Shown here in pieces: positions 1 through 12,512 of a stretch of 64,000 nt of DNA. The translations under genes and the position numbers were made by a program. The stretch comes from Apostichopus japonicus (lineage: Eukaryota > Echinodermata > Holothuroidea > Aspidochirotida > Stichopodidae): positions 9,905,001 through 9,969,000 of the forward strand of contig NC_092569.1 of NCBI RefSeq assembly GCF_037975245.1, written 5' to 3'. The stretch's first letter is position 1. Each line of letters opens with the position of its first letter. The notes under the pieces are model-generated. The model worked only from the letters and a program-made list of their open reading frames with translations. It was not told the DNA's origin and searched no databases.

Positions 1-751
1 ATAATGAGATGGAAAAAGGATGTGGTGTCAACATTATTAAAGGTACCTGCTTAAAACAGCTTGTATGTAGTTTACGAAATTAGGCTTCCTTAAATTAGCG
101 GTACATGCTTTATAATACAGCTTGTATGCAGTTTACAAAATTATGCCTCTTTTAAATAAGCGTTATATTTTTCGACTTGTTCAGGTGTCACTTAGGGTGG
201 AATTTAACTTGGTGTCCTTTAATTTTCTTCACCTATGTTCTGTCGATTTTGATGATTTTTTTTGTTAAATAAGCTTCTTTATAATCGATGCAAAACTCCC
301 ATCATAATTTACAGGCCATCCGCTGGACTATTATCAAGTTTTCTTAAACTTGCAAACAGCAAAGTAAACATGCAGTCACACTATATGCTATGAAAAGTGT
401 CCAGGTAATGACATGTTATCAACCAAATCAATTATAATATAATCAAATGTGGTTGAAAAAATGCTTCAGAACAAATTGCAAAATCCCCCCCCCCCCCCCT
501 CCAACAAAAATGAGCTTCTCTAAATTGTACTTTCTATAGTTGAAAAAAGTTTGATTTGCATTAATAAATGCGTACCAAGCTACTCTCTGTGTTGTGTTGT
601 CAGAAAGATATTTGACACGTGATCAAAAACAATCCCAGAAGCTGTTACAATTAAGCTAGGGTAGTAATATGTTTGGCCAGCAAACTAAATTCTGACTAGA
701 TCATGGCTAACTTTCCATAAATTCTGTTTTTTTACGTTGCACGTACCAAGT

Positions 752-847
752 CTTCCATCTCTACTATGTTCCAATCCTTCCACCTCTATTATGTTCTATG
801 CCTTCCATCTCTACTATGTTCTATGCCTTCCATCTCTACTATGTTAT
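752..847. repeat. 26-bp tandem repeat
   Basis: There are about four units of a pyrimidine-rich sequence (CTTCCATCTCTACTATGTTC and variants). The last two units are nearly identical. Confidence 0.85.
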
Positions 848-3239
848 AAGACTTTATTGTGGATATTCTCTTAATATTGGATAATATTCTGGTTATAGTT
901 TTTCCATACTTCTCTGTATTTTCCCGGGTATCACTGATTGCATTTCAGTATATATACTGCTCTGTTTTGATACATGCAAGAACCTTGTCCCACCTCCCCC
1001 CCCCCTCCATCCCCTTGCAGTTCACATTACCTCTCACATGATACAAAATCTTGTTGTTAAAAAAGTTCCTTGAGTCTCTTTGTGTACCATAGCTGCTAAG
1101 TCTCTGTTACGTCAATCATCTCAACTAGAAAGTGTTAATCCATCCTCCTCTGCGAAACTCTTGGGATGAATTTGCCTAGTTTCTAAGACCAAGAAGGGAA
1201 TTTCCATATGGAATAGAGGATGCCAAGAGGAATCAATCAGATTGGGAGGAGAGAGAGATGACAAAAGCGAAGATGAAGGTAGTGAATCTTGAACTGGACC
1301 AAAAAAAAAATAATAATAAAAGCTATAGCAATGATCGAGGTAAAAGAGAACCAAGTTAATATTGGCAGAATATTTATTATATAGTAAAGGCAGTTAGTTA
1401 TCCACATGAAATCATGTGCACAGAGAGAGGTCGAAAGACACAGCAAGAATAATCCTACATGTACTTCAGCACTGAAATGGGAAATGTTAAGCGTGAGAAG
1501 AAAGAAAAGCCATTCTTTCTGCAAATATTTATATGCAAATTTCCAACAAAATCTTTTGCTTGACTTAATCTGTCAAATGCTTGTGTTTTATCCCAGCCCC
1601 AAGTCTTTCCTATTTGCTTGAGGGAGATAAAGGGATAGAGTAACAGAAATTTGACAGTAAGTTATGATGGACAGAAGTTTGCAGACAAAAAACCAGTCCG
1701 AGGACAAGTGAACCATTTCTGATTCCCCTCTTTAAGATAACTATAAAGCAAGTGTATTTTAATTGTGGCTGTATTGACAGCTTCTTTCAAGCCATTGATA
1801 TGTGATTCTCTACCCACCCCCACCCCCCATCAGGTAGGAAATTAATGACCCTTTCACAATGGGGCACTGGGACATTCATATTTGAGACGACACTCCTTAT
1901 TTGGAAGGTCCACCCTTGTAGAGCAACTTGTCATGTTTGGTCAGTATGAGCGATGCAGTCATGGAGCATTCCATACTATTAAGTCCACTCGACTTGTCTA
2001 ATGCATTTTTAAACATGCAATCACTTTAACATGAAGCGATTCATCCTGCATGGTTTAAGATGGTGGTGCAGTCATCCAGAACCTCTGTATAATGCATACC
2101 TGAAGACAATCAGAACATCAGCCATGGCCATTGGATTAGCCCCAGGAATGTCTTCTTCTTCTATTAAAGTTTTGTCAGCCGGGCGACGCTATGTAGGCTA
2201 TGCCTTTCCATCTATATGATTGATTATTTATGGATATTATTTGCATTGATCAACTTCCCCAAATATCTGAGGAAAATCAAGGATGAAGATTGAAGAGTCA
2301 TGTGGCATCAGCCATGTTATAGCGATGTTTCACACTTGAGAACAAACATGGTACTGAACCCACTCTCAGGGTCCGATTTGTAGTGTAAACACAACGGATC
2401 ATACCTTGCAATATGGTTGGATCAAGGGATCGAGCATGAGACCCTGCACTCAGGGGTAAAATTGTAATGTATAAGCAGCTCAAGGTTGTCCCATGATCAG
2501 CGTTGACCGTTTACTACAAATGGTTGTTGCTTGTTATATTCTAAGTCATGTAATTTGACACAGTAGTATTAGTAATAGTACATAATAACAGTGCTTAATA
2601 ACAGTGTTAATAACAGTGCGGTACATCACACAGTTTATGGTTTCACAAGTTTTCTTCCAGTGAAGTAACCTCATCCTACTGCTTGGGGTGGGCAGGGTCT
2701 GATAGCAAACATCTGGTCTAATATGTACTGTAAATGTGCAGAAGTTCAAAATCAATTTTACCTTGTTTTTTTAATGTTGAACATTGAGTAGGTAGAGAGG
2801 TGGCTTAACTGTAATATAATTGTTGTTAAGTATGTGATGTTGAGTATGTGATGTCACACAGTGCCAATCAAGGATGAAACCACTTTCTTCTCCTTTGGTT
2901 TTCTCATCATATTTTCTAACGTAAATATAAAACAGCACTGACAGTCACCCTTGTATTAACTAAAGTTGAGATATACTTGGTAGGTATAGGAAAAACTGTT
3001 GGCATGATAATCAAAGTTCAAAAGTTACTTTATAGGTGTATTTTAGATTGTTGCCGCATTTTTAGCTGAGTCTAAAACATTTCATAGCTGTCCAAATTCT
3101 GTTACTTTAAAAAAAATATAATACCAGTTAAAATAAATGCTTGTCTTTAGCCTACAGGTACACTGAGAAGGAACATTAAAATGACTAATTAATAGGTACA
3201 CCTATATACTGCCTGTAAGAGGCAGAAGTATGTGGGTTA
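848..3239. other. intronic sequence without recognised features
   Basis: AT-rich sequence with poly-C and poly-A runs and a short TAATAACAGTG repeat near 2580-2620. ORFs here are short and unrelated to known families. I see no gene. Confidence 0.6.
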
Positions 3240-3550
3240 TATTTATACCAGTGCTATGGTCAAGTACTGGAGATAAGTCACTGCAGTAGCATTAAGAAGC
3301 AATGCAACCTACTGTAGCATCTAGGAGGTTGTGGGTTCCAGCCCTGACCGGATAGGGTAAGGTCGGTTCTTCATCAAGGAGAAATCCATAGTTTCCCCAT
3401 CTTAATTTGGTCTACAAAAATGTGAAAACAATCCAACATGAGCCACAGCTATATATGTTGGATAGCCAGCTGATGTGAAGTGTAAGTTATAAGACATTCC
3501 ACTTCTCCCACTAGGCACATGTGGCTGCATACTTAGTGTCGTAAAATAAC
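3240..3550 (+). repeat. possible tRNA-derived SINE
   Basis: GGTTCCAGCCC at 3334-3344 resembles the internal polymerase III B box (GGTTCGANTCC). It is preceded by tRNA-like sequence with a conceivable A box about 40-50 bases upstream and followed by an unrelated tail. No clear poly-A end or target duplication was seen, so the call is tentative. Confidence 0.3.
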
Positions 3551-4243
3551 TGCCCTCCAGGCTAATATTATTTTCTAGTATAAATATCTATATCTCAATA
3601 ATGACCAGCTATATACAGTAGTTATTGCCCTATGTTGTGGTGGAGGGGGGGGGGGGGGGTTAATGTATACTTCATTATACAATTTTGTGATAAGTACTGA
3701 GCAATATAGTGACTATTAAATTGTGAGAAATCAGAGAAACTTGAGGAAAGTTCTATATTTAGTATTAATTTAATGCAGACCATCTGAATAAATCTCTTAG
3801 CTAATTCGCCATTCATGCCTTCCCATACACGACCTGGTTATCCCATATATACACTATATATGGACTTGCATCAGCTGATGGAGGTGGTTGTTAATACTTA
3901 AGTGCAGGTTTCACAAGCCTAGTACCTGTACTCAAAATACCTTTGGCAGTTGACAATGGTTTCAAGTAAGTTTACCATTGGACTAGTTAAACCAATCTGT
4001 CTGACTTTTCTGGGAATAAAGGTCTTTAAGTATGTTCCACCAGTAGTAGAAGGTTTGTTTAGTTTTAAGTTGTATAATAAAAGGAGTGTGACAACTCCAG
4101 TGTCACATGCTTTCAAAGTAGCTCCACAACAAGAGTAGTACATTGTGTACATACAGAATACATATCAGGGTTATGTAAGCAGATCATTTCTTTAGTAGAT
4201 TATTTATTTATTGTACATGTATACTTGGGAGGCATGGGATTGG

Positions 4244-4352
4244 CAGAGCTGCCTAGTAACCCATATTTGTCAGGTTTGACCTGCATTTAGCCACCCAAGC
4301 CCACTGACCAGAGCAAGCCTCCCCAAAAAACCTCATTTTGAATTTCCTTTCC
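4244..4352 (+). mobile_element. diverged fragment of the AGAGCTSCC inverted-repeat element
   Basis: The sequence starting GCAGAGCTGCC aligns with the left part of the element at 8357. Both contain acc-rich blocks, the CACCCAARCCC motif and a GCAAGC-TCC-AAAAA-ACC stretch in the same order. The right end was not recognised, so this is a partial or eroded copy. Confidence 0.5.
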
Positions 4353-6411
4353 TTCAAAAAACCAAAAAAAGATTTACAAAGTGACAGTCGCCAGACATAT
4401 GACTATTAAAGTAAGAAATCTTCCAAATGGAGCAAGATTTTCTTAGATCTTTGGGGGAAGCTGTTTTCCTCAAAGATCTCTGTCATTTCTAAGCTAAAAT
4501 GATGATGGTTTGGATTTTAGTCTTCTTTACATCACATACAGTTGCTTCACTTATATGCAAGCTAATATGCAAATAAGATCCTTTATCTATTAAAAAGTGC
4601 AGCTCTTCCTATGTGTAGTAGGTTTACAGTCTGCAGATCTCTAGAAAGCAGCTTCTCTGTGGATGAATATTATTCGATGAATTATGCTCAATAGGTCAAG
4701 CAAGATGTTTAGCAGACCTTGACAATTTCAGCTGGATTTTTTGCCCTCCTTGTCAGGAGCATCGCATATAGGAGCTGAGCACAATACATTTGAAGGTGTA
4801 GATTTAGGAGGAGCCCACATTAGTGGAGTAAAGATACCGGTCAAAGGTCATCTCTGCCTGAAAGTGGAAGAATATATATATGTATGTAGGGAAGTGTTAT
4901 TTGAAGGGTCTTGCTGCACTGTGTTGACTCTGGAGTTAACATGAGGGATATTTGTTAGTGAGATGTCTATACAAAGGTTTTATTGATAAAAAATTTAAGG
5001 ACTGGATAATCCTATTCAATTTCAAACCTCTGACTGAATCGCTTTGAACTTACATTATTAATGTTGTTGTTTTTGCCCTCTATAATGTCAGCGTTTACTT
5101 TCATATGTACTATGAACAAATAGCTGGCAACAAGAGACAAATGCTGTGAAAATGAGGTTGTTACTACCACGGTCACACAGGCTTATATGTCTCACAAGAA
5201 AAGTGTGTGAAAACTGCTGTTACCATTTATTACCAAACACAGCAGTGTACTATTAGACATTTTGCCAATTGACATAAGCTAATTAACACAAAACAATTAG
5301 GCTGTTAGAAATATGGCTCTTAAATCTAAAGTTCTACAAACTCCACATGTTTCCTCATTATTTCTTACAAACAATCCCTTCATTTATAGCGTTTAAAATC
5401 AACCCAGAAAACCATACCATAGCGTTGACTCATGTTTGTCTGAAATTGTCAATTTAAAGGTAGTCAGTATAGGCCCCAAATTATAGCACTTCTAGCAAAT
5501 TATAATTGCTAGAAGTTTTCAAAAATTACTTTCCTTGAAGTCTTTACTTGCCAAATTGTTCTCAGACATTTTTTCAGGAACACACAAGATGACTGAATGT
5601 CCCATTGAGGGAAACTTCCTCCAAGGTTGTAATAAATACAAGTTCAAGAATTTTTACCAAAGGTGACCATATTTGAATATCTAGCATCGTTGGGGGCAAT
5701 ACAGCATATCTTTAAACTTCAGAATTAAACCACTGGTAACAGTATCCTAGTTCCAAGTTTGGCCTTACCTGTATATACCTGTCTGTAACGTTAGTAGATA
5801 ACATAGGCTGATCATCTATTGTGTAAGCTGTTTATGGTACTACTGAAGGCTTAGCAGTGAAACAAAGATGGTTGTCCTTTGCGTCATCAACTTTGAACCA
5901 TCTGGATGGAGGATATCTGATCATTTTATTTCCATTGCTAGCTATAGGTAGCACTCCACACTTAATTGCTCCATTGATATTATACACACAATGAGAGTCT
6001 GTCACTTTCCTTGGAAGGCCGTTAGAGCAGATAGAGGTTTTCAACTGATGTGTCCTACCCACCATGTATAATAGTTTGCTGATGGATATATGGACTATGA
6101 TCCCACATTCAAATTGATCCGCAATGACTGTTTAGATTTTGAGATAGAAGAGACCAAACTTTAAAAAGCATATAAAGTTACCGTCCTCCCTAACCCATCT
6201 GCCAGCCCTGGGAGTGGAATCTTCCTGGATCACGCAGGAATAATTGCTAAACCAACATCGAAACATCAAAATAGATTTTAACGATGGCTGACAGTATGCG
6301 TAAATAGTCCTGTCAGTATAGGGCTAGTTAGGACTTCTTATCAGCAGTTAACTGTTCAGGTGGTTGTAAACTTCTCTAGTTGAGTTATTGCCACCAATAT
6401 CCCATGAGTTC
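4353..6411. other. intronic sequence without recognised features
   Basis: No repeats or exons recognised. A 77-codon minus-strand ORF at 5832-6065 was considered; it resembles nothing I know and has no supporting splice structure. Confidence 0.5.
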
Positions 6412-7232
6412 AAGTGATCCTAGTTGCATGGTACCAACACTACACTGTAACTGGTCCTATGGCCACAGATAGAATAGCTATGCATAGGGTAACTGATCCT
6501 AGTTGCATGGTACCAACAATACACTGTAACTGGTCGTATGGCCACCAATAGAATATCCATGCATAGGGTAAGTGATCCTAGTTGCATGGTACCAGCACTA
6601 CACTGTAACTGGTCGTATGGTCAACGATCGAATATCCATGCATATGGGGTAAGTGATCCTAGCTGCATGGTACCAACACTACACTGTAACTGGTCGTATG
6701 GCCACCAATAGAATATCCATGCATAGGGTAAGTGATCCTAGTTGCATGGTACCAGCACTACACTGTAACTGGTCGTATGGTCAACGATAGAATATCCATG
6801 CATATGGGGTAAGTGATCCTAGCTGCATGGTACCAACACTACACTGTCACTGGTCGTAGGAGCCACCGATAGAATATCCATGCATAGGGTAAGTGATCCT
6901 AGTTGCATGGTACCAGCACTACACTGTAACTGGTCGTATGGTCAACGATCGAATATCCATGCATATGGGGTAAGTGATCCTAGCTGCATGGTACCAGCAC
7001 TACACTGTAACTGGTCGTAGGAGCCACCGATAGAATATCCATGCATAGGGTAAGTGATCCTAGCTGCATGGTACCAGCACTACACTATAACTGGTCGTAG
7101 GGTCAACGATAGAATATCCATGCATAGGGTAAGTAATCCTAGCTGCATGGTACCAGCACTACATTGTAAGTGGTCATATGGCCACCGATAGAATATCCAT
7201 GGATAGAGTAAGTGATCCTAGTTGCATGGTTA
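6412..7232. repeat. 80-bp satellite with alternating A/B subunits
   Basis: Ten full units and a partial one, each containing GATCCTAGYTGCATGGTACC, start near 6416, 6494, 6574, 6655, 6735, 6815, 6895, 6976, 7058, 7137 and 7216. From the third unit on, units with GTCAACGATMGAATATCC and units with GCCACCRATAGAATATCC alternate, giving a higher-order period of about 160 bp. Confidence 0.95.
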
Positions 7233-8356
7233 CCATCATAAAAAACAAAACAATAAATATGAGGTTAATTAATACCTTTATAAGCTGTTCTATGGAGGGA
7301 CAGACTTGCTAGATTATACTCAGACAGCCCAGGGTTGGTGTTTTAGGTCAACAGCAATTACCCCAAGTTTGAGCAAGTCTAAAATTGTGAGACTTTTGTG
7401 AAGTACTCTCCTGACAGTTCTCATTAGGGATATAGTTGAGAAAGAAGATTAAAGCGACTCAAGTGCTTTTAGAGAGACACTCAAAATGCTTCTTGAAGTT
7501 TGAGCACGGGTGACCATTATCGGACTTTCTAGCATATTTGGGGGTAATGCTTTTTGACATTTTAGTCTAAGCCTCACCAAAGTAGGCAGACTGTACAGGA
7601 ACAAACAGCATTTCGTCATTACACTTTCCATAGCAGATTGTAACCCTGAAATAATTCCAGCTGTCCAGCTAATCTGAAGAAGCTTTACTTCCGAAACCTG
7701 CTTTGAAAGTATGTGTCTCTTTTGGGTAAAATTGTCATCAATTTTTGCCGATATTTTTGCCCACAGTTTCTCTCTCTCCCTCTCTCTGTTTGTCTTTGAT
7801 AGATTGTGATTCCTCCCATTAGTTTAATCTCTGTGTTTTAAGAGGCTGCCACCTGTTTCAGTAATTACGAAATGACTATATAATGTTAGTACACATGTGT
7901 TCAGTGGCCGGCTGGAAGCAGTCAAAATGATGTACAACCCAGTTTGTTAGACTTGTTACTGTGCATAAGTGCTGTCTCTGACAATGCTTGATTTGGGTCT
8001 GCATTAAAGTTGCACAATCAAAAGGACAATAAAAGTTACAAATACAGCTGTTTGTATTAATTGAAATGGTTCCAAATTTCTATTTTTTCTCAAATTATGG
8101 GTGCTCATGAGATCACTGCAAAGCATCATCTGGAGACCCCCCCTCCCCAGCCCCCTACACCCTTCTCAGAAGAATGTGTAATATGCAGCAAGTAATTTAT
8201 CATATTATTCAGCCAATAAAAATTCTTTGTGGCATAAGTAGTAATCATATAACTTGAAAGTCAAGTTAAAAAAAAGACTATATTTGTCTTTTCCATTATT
8301 GCTACAAATGATCGACCTGACTTTCGGTCTTTTAGTATCAAATTGAATACTAACAG
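7233..8356. other. intronic sequence without recognised features
   Basis: Only simple-sequence tracts (TC-rich near 7768-7790, poly-C near 8138) and unremarkable AT-rich sequence are seen. Confidence 0.5.
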
Positions 8357-8866
8357 CAGAGCTCCCAACTGACCCGCAATTCGCGGGTTGGACCCGCATT
8401 CTAACACCCAAACCCGCTGACCCGCGCAAGCGTCCGAAAAACCCGCATTGTAATTGTCAAGTATACATAAAAAAAATTGCATCAAATTTTGACTTTGCAA
8501 CCATCATTTCTTTAGCATTTAGCATAAAAGAGTATAAAACCTCCTTTACAGCATCATTTGAACCTCAAATTAGCCTATATTTCTTTTCATTGGGGCGAGC
8601 AGCGAACATTTTCATGCCACGGGAAAGAATGAATTATCACCTACTATTCAATTTATTGATGTTACACACACAAAAATGCATATTTCTCAGAAAATTTTGG
8701 GTGACAAAAGCCTTTCTAAGTGCCACCATTTTACATGTAGGCATCACCAGGATTCCAAAAAACTTTCATAAAGGGAGGGGGAAACCCCCTCCCCTTATAC
8801 CCCTCTCCCAGGACGGCAATTTGTGGCATGGACCAGCATTTGCCTTCTCAAGACTTGGGAGCTATG
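8357..8866. mobile_element. short inverted-repeat DNA element (AGCTCCCAA termini)
   Basis: The left end CAGAGCTCCCAACTG and right end CTTGGGAGCTATG are imperfect inverted repeats about 510 bp apart, of hAT-like appearance. The left subterminal part is rich in ACCCGC motifs. No matching 8-bp target duplication is visible. A 104-codon ORF inside shows no transposase motif, so it is non-autonomous. A related fragment lies at 4244. Confidence 0.55.
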
Positions 8867-9897
8867 TAAAAGTACTTAATATATCATTCCAATGGTGGCT
8901 TTAAAAAATCATGGGACTTAATAATTGACCCATTGAAAAATGTTGTAGTAACTTCTAACTCAGCAGGGTATCAATTTAATTATAACCTGTTCTGTTCATT
9001 AATTGCCAGGTGGATTTACAAGTAGATAAATCAATACACTTACATGTATTGAGTCTTTAAGATTCATGCAGCTTTCAAGACTGCAAAATTATTTACCTGA
9101 AAATTTGACACACCTGCTCCTTTATGTTAATTAAATAAAATCCTTACAGACAAATGTCCTCTACTTGTGTGTTTTACATATTCGTTTTGCGATATCATAT
9201 GTGACGGAAAACTTATTGTTGCAATACATTTATGAAGTAAGGCAATTCAGGTATGTGACAGACGATGTAACACTAAAATCATCAAGAGCTAAATATTCCA
9301 GACAGTTGAAAACTCCATCCCCATATCTTGTTCCTGATTCGAGGTATGGTCAATTCGGGGCTTAATTCTGCCCTTATCTGTGTTCGTCTGTTGAGGTTTA
9401 TTCTAGAGGCTAAATAATTCAATGAGCTCAACATTTAGTGCACAACATTAGTTGTCCATGACACAGAGCACAACATTTGAGGCCGACACCAGGGCTTGAC
9501 ATGTCGAGTCTGACACTAGAGCCTGACATTATGTAATGGCTTAATCCAGAGGCTAAATATTTGAATGAGGACAACATTTTAAGGCATTACATAATCTGCA
9601 ATTAATCGGAAATAGTATGAATAGCATATTTTGACAGAGTTATTTCCCATGTATTAAGTAAACTGACATTTGTTACTTCTTAATGACACTATATTACACA
9701 CTTGGAGACAACTCTGTTATCTGTATTTTTGTTTGACATATATTGAAGCTAAACAACAGCAGATTCATTCTGTATCACTCTTATTGATAACCATTGGTTG
9801 GATGTATTTTTCCAGCATACAAAAGTTTCATACTGGTTTTCAGAGTCACGAGGGATGTATTTTAAGCTTAAACTCCAACTCAGTGAAGCCTGTATAC
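8867..9897. other. intronic sequence with a short direct repeat
   Basis: A block containing AGAGGCTAAATAATTCAATG (near 9405) recurs in diverged form about 140 bases later (near 9550). No other feature recognised. Confidence 0.4.
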
Positions 9898-10222
9898 CAG
9901 GGATTCCCTAACTGGGGTGCATGAACCCCCAGGGGGTGCGTGAGTCCATCCCAGGGGGTTCATGAGACGTTTCTGAAAGTCAAAACTAGAGTACTTTTTG
10001 TTGAACTAAAATCGGCTATATCATATAGTTTAGTAATGTACAAAAGTCATACCTATCGACAAACTCTACACTATTACACTATGAACTTTATCTTTTACGA
10101 AGCACTGTTATACGTATTATAGTATAATAGTGACTCAGATCGTTTCACAAATAGTTGGGGGATCGTGGACAAATCTGACATCCATAGGGGGTTAGTGGGG
10201 GGTTAAAGTTATGGAAACCCTG
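9898..10222. mobile_element. non-autonomous hAT-type element with 8-bp target duplication
   Basis: The element starts CAGGGATTCCCTAACTGGGG and ends in the approximate inverse (AGTTATGGAAACCCTG). It is flanked by the identical octamers CTGTATAC at 9890-9897 and 10223-10230. An 8-bp duplication and CAGGG termini are typical of hAT transposons. At 325 bp with no transposase it is a MITE. Confidence 0.85.
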
Positions 10223-10230
10223 CTGTATAC

Positions 10231-12066
10231 TATGAACTTGATTAGAAGTTTGAAAGTATCATGATGTTAATCTTGGGTCAACCTTCCAATGGCCATGCTG
10301 TACGGCAATCGTGTTCAGTGCAAAGTCAGTAAGCCTAACAGTTCACAGCAAGTGTCTCTGATTCGGGAATTGGTAGGAGTAAAAATCATTTAAACTTTTG
10401 GTAATCTATTTAGAGTGCTGAACAATTCTGGACATCTGGTGCAGTTTTAATATAAATTGAAGTTGCAGAATCTTAAAGCTTTCGGTAACGAAAAGTTTTG
10501 TGACACACAGGTCAGTTTGTCGATGGTCTGCTTTCCTTCTAACTCATCATATCCCAGCTAGGTCAAGTTTAGTTCCATTTTGAATGTACAAGTTTTCATG
10601 AGAGTATTGCTTAGATATGCCAGATCATGACAGTTTGCCTGCAAGTTGCTTGATAAGAGTAGCATGTCTTTGAAATGCTTCCATATATACCTAGAAAAGT
10701 TCTGCAAAACTATGGGATGCTCGTTAAAAGACGTGGGATTGTTTTGCCTACCGCAACAGAAATTAATGTCCTCACAAGAACAAGTAGAGAAAACCTTAAA
10801 TTGTGTGACAAACCAAACGTGATAGAAATCACAGTAATCATTGAAGATTGGCAGGAATTTATATGTCATTTCAAACTCAGTTTTGCAGACAGTTCTTTTA
10901 CATAAGACTAAGTTCCTTACTTTTACATAAGACTAAGTACCTTAAAGATTTACACACTGCATATATCTTGAATTTGGGATAAATGTTGGCTGGTGTTTTA
11001 CTTGTCATGTTACGTCTAAAGTGAGAAGTACTGCATTTGTGCATGCATGCTTGTCCATAAAATCATATTTTCCTACTGTTTTACGTACAGCAATAACTGT
11101 ATGTACAGGTAACTTTTGATTTTACCAAACCACAGCAAAGTGCTTGATTTAGCATACCAGTGACTTTCACTGTTGGGTGATTAAACTCCTCTTTAACAGA
11201 TCAAGCACTCTATGATACCATCCTAACTATAACCAAAAGTGGAGATTTGACAAGATAGTACAACAGTACGGTGATGTGGACGATTAAGACTGGTATCGTT
11301 AAATCCAAATATGCTAAAGTAATTTCAGCGTATGTAAGACTAGCAAGTTGTACAAGGTCAGCTTTTAATATTGTGCAGTATCGATCAACAGTAAAACCAA
11401 ACATTGTTGTTTGGCAGAGTAGATTGTCATCTGAAAAGTTTTGTTTTAATATTTCAATTATTAACGTAATCGATATCGGTGTTTATATTAAGATGAACGC
11501 ATGTAGAGCTAAAAAATCAATTAATGGAACACTGGCTGGGAAATTTTGAATGCTAAAGCCAATTTGGGCTAGAATTGGCGCTTCCAACCAGTGAACTGAG
11601 TTGAAGCATTTGGATTATTAGTCCTGACTGTGCTCCCATCATTGAATTAAATGACCAGTGTTTATTGACTGTATGTAGTCCTTTCAATGGGTGGATCAAT
11701 GTACATAGCTATTGCTAACATTGACTCAACATCCTAGGAAATACTGATTGGTAGGTTCAATTTGAAATCCAGGAAATCTGATTGGTCCAATTTGAAATCC
11801 AGGAAATTTGATTGGATTTATTAGGCATAGGATGTGAAGGGGAGGGAATCTTGAGGATGTACAAGTTTATATCAGAAGGGAGAACATTCTGTAACTCAAA
11901 GTCAGTGTTTCAGAAATTGATTGCTCCAATCGTGGTTGGATAAACTATTAATAATTGGCCATGGTGGACTAGGTAAGAAAGGTAAGAAAGAAGGTAGGTA
12001 AGGACATTAATTACTTGTTAATGCTCTAATGATTCACTTACGATAATATCATGAAAAGAAGTTCTG
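10231..12066. other. intronic sequence without a recognised gene
   Basis: A tandem duplication of TTTTACATAAGACTAAGT lies at 10897-10940. A 10-bp stem (AGTGCTTGAT / ATCAAGCACT) lies at about 11141-11208. Overlapping ORFs on both strands at 10558-10905 and 11271-11549 match no family I know. Confidence 0.45.
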
Positions 12067-12512
12067 AAAGAGCAATGAAAAGATCACACAGAGCAAGCAA
12101 TATAAGAAAGATTACACAGAGCAAGCAATACAAGAAAAGATTACACAGAGCAACCAATACAAGAAAAGATCGCATAGAGCAAGCAATACAAGAACAGATT
12201 AAACAGAGCAAGCAATACATGAAAACATCACACAGAGCAAGCAATACAAGAAAAGATACACGGTGCTAGCAATATAAGAAAAGATTACACAGAGCAAGCA
12301 ATACAAGAACAGATTACAGAGAGCAAGCAATACAAGAACAGATTACAGAGAGCAAGCAATGCAAGAAATGATCACACAGAGCAAGCAATGCAAGAAATGA
12401 TCACACAGAGCAAGCAATTGAATAGATTACACAGAGCAAGCAATATAAGAAAATATCACACAGAACAAGCAATATAAGAAAACATCACACAGAGCAAGCA
12501 ATACAAGAAAAG
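12067..12512. repeat. 27-29 bp minisatellite
   Basis: About sixteen imperfect copies of CACAGAGCAAGCAATACAAG with short A-rich spacers. The small ORFs on both strands here are products of the repeat. Confidence 0.95.

Noticed and set aside
1280-1350. GAACTGGACCAAAA resembling the complement of the miR-133 seed region
   Set aside because: Only part of the mature sequence agrees, and the expected opposite arm is absent, so no hairpin forms.
5832-6065. 77-codon minus-strand ORF with mixed composition
   Set aside because: It looked protein-like, but I could match it to no family and see no flanking splice signals or neighbouring exons.
10558-10905. Overlapping 103-codon minus and 76-codon plus ORFs
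   Set aside because: Mutually antisense, no recognisable motif and no transposon context.
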